From a virus, in IMG/VR virus record IMGVR_UViG_3300028025_002797, positions 1 through 33,362 of that record: a stretch of 33,362 nt of DNA; one strand, written 5' to 3'. Under the pieces are notes generated by a model. The model saw nothing but the letters and a program-made list of their open reading frames with translations, did not search any database and was not told the DNA's origin. This document shows positions 27,988 to 33,362 of the stretch, piece by piece (the first letter of the stretch is position 1; each line of letters starts with the position of its first letter). The position numbers and the translations under genes are program-made.

Positions 27988-29829
27988 TTAGATCCTTTTT
28001 AGTAGTAGGTCGAGCTGTTTCTTTTTTAGGTCAAGCAAAGCCAGTCCATTGTCGCCAGTCTCAACTTCAGACTCAGGTTGCTGTCTTAGTTTACCTACAA
28101 CATCTGTAATTAGGGTGGCTGACTTCTCGTCTAGGTCTTCGCCCGACTCTAGCTTGAGAAGTGCGTTAGCAAGCTCGTCAGCGTCAATAGTTGGCTGTAA
28201 TGACCTTACAGTTGCGGTGGTAGCCGTATATGCTGGAAAAGTTACGACTGAGACTTCCGAAAGCCTTACAGATTCCAAAGTTCTAACCGAACCGTTGTTT
28301 GACCAAGAGTCTTTGATTACATTGAAACCGAATGACATTGAGTCAATAACCTTTGACCGAAGAAGCTCGGCTACATCACGACCACGAGTTGTGTTTGGTA
28401 GTTTTGCAGTTACCTTTAGTCCACGGCTGTCTTCAACTAACTGAAGGCTTCCGCCACGGACCGAAGCCAATGGTTCGCTAGTGTCGTGGTTCCAGAGAAG
28501 CTTGATTTCGTTGCGTGCTTGTAGCGAGCGCTTGAAAGCACCAGGGGCAACATACTCTATGAAGCCCCCAAGATCCTCAGATGGCGAATCAAACACAGAA
28601 GCGTAACCACTAAAGGTCATGCCATCGCCCTCGGACCGAACCTCAATCTCGGTGCTGTTTACTCGAACCTCTGGCTCTTTAGACTCTGACCTAGGGCCGT
28701 CAATCTTTAGAGCAATGGCTCTGGCTACATCTAGCCACTTATTGTCTGTTCTCATACCGTTAGTTTCCTCTGCTCTAATTCTAGCAACAACTGAATCAGC
28801 GTAGTCTTTAGTTCTTTGTGCGGCTCTCTTAGTTGGACCTGAACCCCAAAGTAAATGTGCAACCACACCTGCTGATGGGTAGTTGTCCGAGTCTGGGTTT
28901 GCATCTGGGGCATCAAGGTCTGGTAGGTGTCTAGCAATCCAAGCTGAAAGCCTGACCCACTTGTCATCACTAACTTCACCACTAGCCATAGCTCTAGCTT
29001 CTCTGATAGTTCCAGGTGTTACACCGTCTCCAGCAAGTCCCTGCTCGTAATACTCAAGTCCACGCCTAGCGGCAGCTCTCATGTAAGCAGGTGCTTCTTG
29101 ATTGATAGCACGGTTCTCTGACCGAAGCTCGTCAATCTTTGTCAAGGTTGTAAATCTGTGTACAACAATAACTGGGGTTTCTCTCCAGCCTTCAGCAGTC
29201 TGCTCGTAAATGCGTATTAGCGCAGCAGGATCATCTGGTGTTCCAGTGACAGTAAAGTCGCTCTCTGGAGCAGTAAGGTCTCCATCACGATTGATGCGTG
29301 TAATTCTGCCCCTAGCTCTACCGCCAGATGCACGCCAAGAAACAAAGTCACCGACTTCTAGCTCATCTGGCAATGCACGGCTTGTGAACTGCTCGCCTGG
29401 TATCATGTCGTCATCCATGTCATCCATGTCGTCTTCTGGTTCTGGCAGTTCTTCTTCTTCTACTGCAACACGCTCAGGTCGCTGAGTCTTGTCAATGCTC
29501 AGAACATTGATAACCATTAGCTTGTCAGTTGGACTGAATACTCCGTACTCGTATTCAAAGACCCTTACTACTGCGTACTGATCTTCTACGACTACTACCT
29601 GAGCCAGAATTGTAGGGTCGTTTGTATCCCATGACACCCAGTCACCTGAAGCAAGCAAGCCAACTGCTGCTCGCTCTCCACCAAACTCTGTGTCTTCGGC
29701 AAGGCTGACGGCAATAGCTTGGTCAATAGCTGACTCTTTAGTGTCGTGGCAGGCTAGGACTTCTCCGTCTGCTTTGATAACTGCCCAGCTAGAGCAGTCA
29801 TCGGATTTGTCTGTAATGTAATACGGCAA
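27988..29829 (-). CDS. Capsid maturation protease with large N-terminal fusion
   Basis: The 613-residue protein has several parts: an N-terminal domain (YYITDKSDDCSSWAVIKADG), two small barrel-like units (GDWVSWDTNDPTILAQVVVV and GDFVSWRASGGRARGRITRI) separated by an Asp/Met-rich linker, a helical domain (YYEQGLAGDGVTPGTIREA; HLLWGSGPTKRAAQR), and a C-terminal HK97 prohead protease (SGYASVFDSP, LLWNHDTSEP with the catalytic His, SMSFGF with the Ser, SEVSVVTFPAY). It starts at a TTG after AGGA. It should cut the capsid delta domain. Confidence 0.85.
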   Translation of the reverse strand: MPYYITDKSDDCSSWAVIKADGEVLACHDTKESAIDQAIAVSLAEDTEFGGERAAVGLLASGDWVSWDTNDPTILAQVVVVEDQYAVVRVFEYEYGVFSPTDKLMVINVLSIDKTQRPERVAVEEEELPEPEDDMDDMDDDMIPGEQFTSRALPDELEVGDFVSWRASGGRARGRITRINRDGDLTAPESDFTVTGTPDDPAALIRIYEQTAEGWRETPVIVVHRFTTLTKIDELRSENRAINQEAPAYMRAAARRGLEYYEQGLAGDGVTPGTIREARAMASGEVSDDKWVRLSAWIARHLPDLDAPDANPDSDNYPSAGVVAHLLWGSGPTKRAAQRTKDYADSVVARIRAEETNGMRTDNKWLDVARAIALKIDGPRSESKEPEVRVNSTEIEVRSEGDGMTFSGYASVFDSPSEDLGGFIEYVAPGAFKRSLQARNEIKLLWNHDTSEPLASVRGGSLQLVEDSRGLKVTAKLPNTTRGRDVAELLRSKVIDSMSFGFNVIKDSWSNNGSVRTLESVRLSEVSVVTFPAYTATTATVRSLQPTIDADELANALLKLESGEDLDEKSATLITDVVGKLRQQPESEVETGDNGLALLDLKKKQLDLLLKRI

Positions 29830-29830
29830 C

Positions 29831-30091
29831 TTATTCCTGCTTCATATAGCTAATTATGTGTCCAGTTTTACCTGAAACAGCGTAAACCGAATCAAGTGGG
29901 TTCATTTCTAATTGAAGAATGATTCCCTTATCTAGTTGCAAACCATTAGCAATGGTGACATTAGGACCGCCTAAGTAAACTGCATCAGTGTTGTCGTTAT
30001 TGTGAACAAGTAGGCGAAAGTTGGAAACAGAGGTTCCGTCAATAAGTGATGCGACAGTTCCAACTGTTATGTTCCCAGATGTAATAGCCAC
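29831..30091 (-). CDS. Small beta-rich structural protein
   Basis: The 86-residue protein (NITVGTVASLIDGTSVSNFR, LLVHNNDNTDAVYLGG, then LEMNPLDSVYAV) has the look of a small jelly-roll or beta-sandwich virion protein found near portal genes in aquatic phages. It begins at a GTG with SD GAGGAA. Could be a decoration or head protein; not proven. Confidence 0.65.
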   Translation of the reverse strand: MAITSGNITVGTVASLIDGTSVSNFRLLVHNNDNTDAVYLGGPNVTIANGLQLDKGIILQLEMNPLDSVYAVSGKTGHIISYMKQE

Positions 30092-30093
30092 GA

Positions 30094-31428
30094 TTATTCC
30101 TCGTAAACGGTTGTCGGGGCTTCTGGATCAATTTGAGAAACTGGCTGCAACTGAACGCTAGGTACTCCAGAGTGAGGAATAGCAGGCAGGTTGAAAGTAG
30201 ACAAAATGTCGTCTGGCTGGTATCCAGCTTGAACAAGCTTGGAAACAATGTCGTACATCATTTGCTCTCCAACAAGCTTTGCGTCTGGCAAATTGATGTT
30301 GGCTAGTGGAACGCGGTAAATGTCTCCACCGTCTACTGGGCGCATGTCCTCAAAGGCGTGGATGTCATTGATTGACAAGAATCCTGACTGGGTTGCAACG
30401 GAATAAGCGTTGAAGCGTGATTCTAGGTCTCCACGAAGCAAACTGTTGAAGTTGAACTTGATGTAAGCGTTAGGCGGCAGTAGGCGAGAGTAAGCCCACT
30501 CAACCTTTTCTGCGTAAGGGCGAAGTGTGTGAGTCACGAACTGAATTGCGTTCTGCTCAACCGAAGCGTAGCTTGCTGTGTCAGGAACACCGAGCATGTG
30601 TAGCGGGATGTTGAAGATACGAGCGATTTCTTCCACACCGAACTTGCGTGAGTCAAGTGCCTGAGACTTTTCAGGATCTACTTGGGTTGGAACGAACTTA
30701 GCTCCGCCAGATAGAACACCAGTGCGGTGCGCTCTGCGTGAGTTGTTCTTGTGGCGTGAGTCAAAGCCATCGGCAAGTTGCTTAGCTTGTTCTGGTGTTA
30801 GGTTGCCAGGGAACTCAATGACACCCTGAGCTGATGCACCAGCACCGAAGAAGCGTGCTGCGTACTGCTGTAGTGCAAGGTTTAGTCCAAGTGCTTCACG
30901 AAGTTTCTCAACACGGCTTGTTCCGACAAGCTTGCCTGGTAGCACCAAGTCTGTAATGTGAATAATCTGGTCAGATGTCATCAGGTTCTTGTCATCTTCG
31001 TATTCGTAAAGCTTGCGACCAACTGCTGACCGAGTAACCTTCATCTTCTCTGGGTCAAGCGCCATTAGGTTTACAACTTCGCCACTACGGTCACGGAAGA
31101 CACGAGTATAAGAGTTGCCGTGCATCAAAAGTGAAATAAAGACTTGCTGGTAATGACCAGAGCGAGTCATGTCTACATCTGGCTGTTGAATCCAGTTTGG
31201 CTGTGGGTCTAATGGAACTCTGTCTGCGCCACGGTGAACATGAGCGTCAATAGGCAAAGTTGCAAGAGTGTCAGAGATAAGACTGACTGCCGAAAAGAAC
31301 GCAGAGATTTCTAGCGACTTCTGGGTGTTCATTAGCTGACCAGCAGAAGTATCTAGCTGCCAGACCTCGCCCGAACCCCAGATTGACTGAAAGCTTACAT
31401 TTCTGCTTTCAAAAAGATTACCTAGCAT
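30094..31428 (-). CDS. Portal protein
   Basis: This 444-residue protein has the conserved portal elements of HK97-type phages: SAFFSAVSLISDTLATLPID near the N-terminus, LLMHGNSYTRVFRDRSGEV, GARFFGAGASAQGVIEFPG-like helices (here AARFFGAGASAQGVIEFPGN), and EEIARIFNIPLHMLGVPDTA. It forms the dodecameric DNA channel at one capsid vertex. Its ATG overlaps the stop of a small membrane protein gene (TAATG). Confidence 0.92.
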   Translation of the reverse strand: MLGNLFESRNVSFQSIWGSGEVWQLDTSAGQLMNTQKSLEISAFFSAVSLISDTLATLPIDAHVHRGADRVPLDPQPNWIQQPDVDMTRSGHYQQVFISLLMHGNSYTRVFRDRSGEVVNLMALDPEKMKVTRSAVGRKLYEYEDDKNLMTSDQIIHITDLVLPGKLVGTSRVEKLREALGLNLALQQYAARFFGAGASAQGVIEFPGNLTPEQAKQLADGFDSRHKNNSRRAHRTGVLSGGAKFVPTQVDPEKSQALDSRKFGVEEIARIFNIPLHMLGVPDTASYASVEQNAIQFVTHTLRPYAEKVEWAYSRLLPPNAYIKFNFNSLLRGDLESRFNAYSVATQSGFLSINDIHAFEDMRPVDGGDIYRVPLANINLPDAKLVGEQMMYDIVSKLVQAGYQPDDILSTFNLPAIPHSGVPSVQLQPVSQIDPEAPTTVYEE

Positions 31429-31565
31429 TACTTACCTCGCTCTAAGGCAATCCCGAAAGCAAGAAAGCCAATACCTAAAAGAATCACACCTGCTGGTGGA
31501 AAAAGAAGACCCGCACCTGCGGCAACTGTCAAGATCCCTAGTGCTTGGAGTATTGTCGCTGTCAT
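31428..31565 (-). CDS. Small membrane protein between terminase and portal
   Basis: A 45-residue protein with two hydrophobic helices (ILQALGILTVAAGAGLLF and GVILLGIGFLAFGIAL) split by a Pro-Pro turn, ending ERGK. Small membrane proteins occur at this site in many actinophages. Stop and portal ATG overlap as TAATG. Function unknown. Confidence 0.7.
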   Translation of the reverse strand: MTATILQALGILTVAAGAGLLFPPAGVILLGIGFLAFGIALERGK

Positions 31566-31572
31566 AACCAAC

Positions 31573-33108
31573 CTAAATGAAGAATTGCGGAGATAGTTCA
31601 TCTTCTAGTTTAGTGCTGTTTATGCACCTATCTAGGGCGATGACAGCAGCAATCGCCGCGTCTATCTTTCTGGGACTTCCAGCCGACTCTTTTGTAATCC
31701 TTCTACCGTACCTGTCCGATTTCACAACAGCGTTATCTAAGTGCCGTGTAAGCACAGGATTGCCGTCATGCGTGATTGTTTGCTCGGTCACAGCATCGTA
31801 GAAGATTTGACAAGCAGGAACGATACGGGCAGCCGAGAAAGTTGGGAAGCCAACAACTGGGAAACCCATCTCCTCAAGCATCACCATTGTCTTAGTCCAC
31901 CTTGGCGGGTCAAACACTACTTCTCGGACATTTCTGTACTTAGTGCAAAACTGAATGATGACATCCTCGACTTCAAGCGTTGGCACTCGCCAGCTTGCGT
32001 CATCTTCTGGTTGCTTCTCCCAAGTCTGAATCATAAACAAGTGAGGCTTGTCGTCTTCGTGTCTTGGCAACCGAACACCGACTACAGCGGTGGAGTCATT
32101 AGACCAAGAACCGTCAAAGCCAATGATGAACTCGTCATCTTCGGTGTAATCACTAGGAACAGCCAACTGGTCCCATGATCCTGCTGGCAACCAAGCATCC
32201 TTGCTGGAAACCCAGTTATTGATTCGCTTACGCCTAAACTCTGACTCTGGTGTTCTAAGCACGGCAGACTCAAAGTCGCTCTTGGCACAGATGTCGTCAA
32301 AGCCAGGGTTAGCTAACTCCCAAGTCTTCGGGTCAGTGTGGTCGAACTCTTGCGGAGCTTCCCACCAAGCCATGAAGAAAGTTGGGTCGTCTATTTCTCC
32401 TCTTGCAACTTTCTGCCCGTACTGGTAAAGGTTATAAGCAATCGAGTCCTGACCTGAGTTGTCAGACTTCACGCCAGCCGTTGTGATGGCGATTAGTGTG
32501 GCAAGGTTTCCTCGCGCACCCTGGGCGAGCGCCATAACATCAAACAGCTCTCTGTTGGGCTGGGCATGAAGCTCATCGAACACCACCATTGTTGGACTCA
32601 GTCCCTCTTTACTGTAAGCCTCTGCTGAAAGAACACGATAGACCGAACCTGTCTCTGGAACTTCAATAGCGTCTCGGTAGAGCTTGCACATCTCGGACAG
32701 CTCGCTTGCCTCAATCAGCTTCTTGGTATCGGCGAACACCAACCGAGCCTGATCTTTGTCAGCCGCACACGAGTAAACCTCAGCGCCTCGGATAGTTGAG
32801 CCAACAAGACCATAAGCAGCGACAACAGACATTAGCGAACTTTTGCCATTTTTGCGTGGCATCCCGACCAAAGATACTCGGTTCTTCAAGCCTTTGTCAT
32901 CGTGGGCGAACAAGTGACGGAGTAGCTCGGCTTGCCAGTCGCGTAGGTCCATCGGACTTCCTGCCTTGCCAGCAATCGAGTCTTTGGTAATGATGCCGAA
33001 AGCCTCTGCAAAGTCAATGACATCATCGCCTTCTCCTAACTGAATCATCTCGTCTGAGATAGGGGTCAGCCAAGCAGGGGGCCAGCTACTTGCCTTTTTC
33101 AAGCTCAC
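31573..33108 (-). CDS. terL: Terminase large subunit
   Basis: The packaging motor. The ATPase domain has a Walker A-like VGMPRKNGKSS near residue 85 and Walker B MVVFDELHAQP; the nuclease domain begins FIIGFDGSWSNDSTAVVG, with the metal-binding Asp, and has a late Asp in PRKIDAAIAAVIAL. I start at the GTG at 33106-33108, which has GAAGGG six bases upstream (511 residues); an earlier TTG is possible. It overlaps the small subunit gene by 23 bases. Confidence 0.92.
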   Translation of the reverse strand: MSLKKASSWPPAWLTPISDEMIQLGEGDDVIDFAEAFGIITKDSIAGKAGSPMDLRDWQAELLRHLFAHDDKGLKNRVSLVGMPRKNGKSSLMSVVAAYGLVGSTIRGAEVYSCAADKDQARLVFADTKKLIEASELSEMCKLYRDAIEVPETGSVYRVLSAEAYSKEGLSPTMVVFDELHAQPNRELFDVMALAQGARGNLATLIAITTAGVKSDNSGQDSIAYNLYQYGQKVARGEIDDPTFFMAWWEAPQEFDHTDPKTWELANPGFDDICAKSDFESAVLRTPESEFRRKRINNWVSSKDAWLPAGSWDQLAVPSDYTEDDEFIIGFDGSWSNDSTAVVGVRLPRHEDDKPHLFMIQTWEKQPEDDASWRVPTLEVEDVIIQFCTKYRNVREVVFDPPRWTKTMVMLEEMGFPVVGFPTFSAARIVPACQIFYDAVTEQTITHDGNPVLTRHLDNAVVKSDRYGRRITKESAGSPRKIDAAIAAVIALDRCINSTKLEDELSPQFFI

Positions 33109-33362
33109 GCTTAGCCCTTCGAGCAAATAGTTCTTCTAGCTTGCTTTCTCGCTTGACTTCTGCCAAACCGAGTCTGGTACGGGCTTCGGGTGAGAAACCG
33201 AGTTTACCTAAGTTGCTGGCAATTAGGGCTTCTATGTCATTTAGCTGTTTTAGCAAGTGCCAGTCGTATTCCTCGACCAACCGAGACTCAATGACATCAC
33301 GGCGATCTAGTTGTTCGCAGGTCATCTGGAGTAAGTGAACATCTACCGCACCAATCCAAGGC
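33086..33362 (-). CDS. terS: Terminase small subunit, 5' end outside window
   Basis: The frame is open to the right edge, giving 91 residues that begin PWIGAVDVHLLQ; the first ATG inside is at 33323-33325. The pattern GPW-x-x-x-x-D-x-x-L, then CEQLDRRD, a helical stretch and KLGFSPEARTRLGL matches P27-type small terminase subunits, which have another 50-80 residues before this point. So the gene is cut by the window edge. It recognises phage DNA for packaging. Confidence 0.8.
   Translation of the reverse strand, partial: PWIGAVDVHLLQMTCEQLDRRDVIESRLVEEYDWHLLKQLNDIEALIASNLGKLGFSPEARTRLGLAEVKRESKLEELFARRAKRELEKGK

Noticed and set aside
2-33362. Circular closure with terS running through the G-rich tract
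   Set aside because: The joined frame has no start codon before a stop and lacks the normal small-terminase N-terminal segment.
1-33362. Integrase, immunity repressor, attP and tRNA genes
   Set aside because: I looked for them on both strands and saw no tyrosine or serine integrase motifs, no CI-type repressor and no tRNA-like T-arm/anticodon layout; short or divergent ones could still be missed without a search tool.

Overview
The window is one contiguous piece of a tailed-phage genome (Caudoviricetes, siphovirus architecture with an HK97-type head). A WhiB-family iron-sulfur regulator, TAnnnT-type promoter boxes and many gene types familiar from actinobacteriophages point to an actinobacterial host. 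The middling GC content (judged by eye, not computed) is low for classical soil actinomycetes and would fit a freshwater or marine Microbacteriaceae-like host; that last step is inference. I see no integrase, excisionase, partition gene or CI-type repressor, so the phage is probably lytic. I found no tRNA gene and no CRISPR array.

Almost everything is transcribed leftward (minus strand). The two exceptions are whiB (13616-13888) and one HNH endonuclease (15023-15646). Read in the direction of transcription (right to left), the layout is: small terminase subunit (cut by the right edge), large terminase, a 45-residue membrane protein, portal, a small structural protein, a 613-residue fused maturation protease, a 57-residue protein, major capsid protein, a cassette of two glycosyltransferases and a cytidylyltransferase-like enzyme, head-tail adaptor, tail terminator, major tail protein, tail chaperones joined by a -1 frameshift, an unidentified basic protein, tape measure, minor tail proteins, and a six-bladed Kelch-like propeller protein. 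Then come an antisense HNH insertion and the lysis cassette (M23 endolysin plus two holin-like membrane proteins).

At 13.53-13.62 kb two face-to-face, interlocked promoters separate whiB (rightward, probably leaderless) from the leftward replication and recombination block: YqaJ exonuclease, HNH, ERF-like annealing protein, zinc-finger and HNH proteins, replication initiator, loader-like protein, SSB-like protein, a RusA resolvase broken by an in-frame TGA, winged-helix protein, a run of very small paralogous proteins, HTH protein, Mre11-like phosphoesterase, DNA methyltransferase and several zinc-binding microproteins. Genes here are packed with ATGA, TAATG or longer overlaps, which let me place several genes of 38-58 residues.

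At 2.55-3.20 kb lies the only large non-coding region, about 650 bases. It holds a helically phased array of 11-base repeats (consensus TGACCGAATCT), LexA/SOS-box-like sites, a 15-base element in three copies and T-tracts, upstream of a leftward cluster of nine small unknown genes that ends at a hairpin near the left edge. The core of the 11-mer (ACCGAATC) is also scattered through the genome, almost always on the same DNA strand. This region is the best candidate for an undescribed control or origin element.
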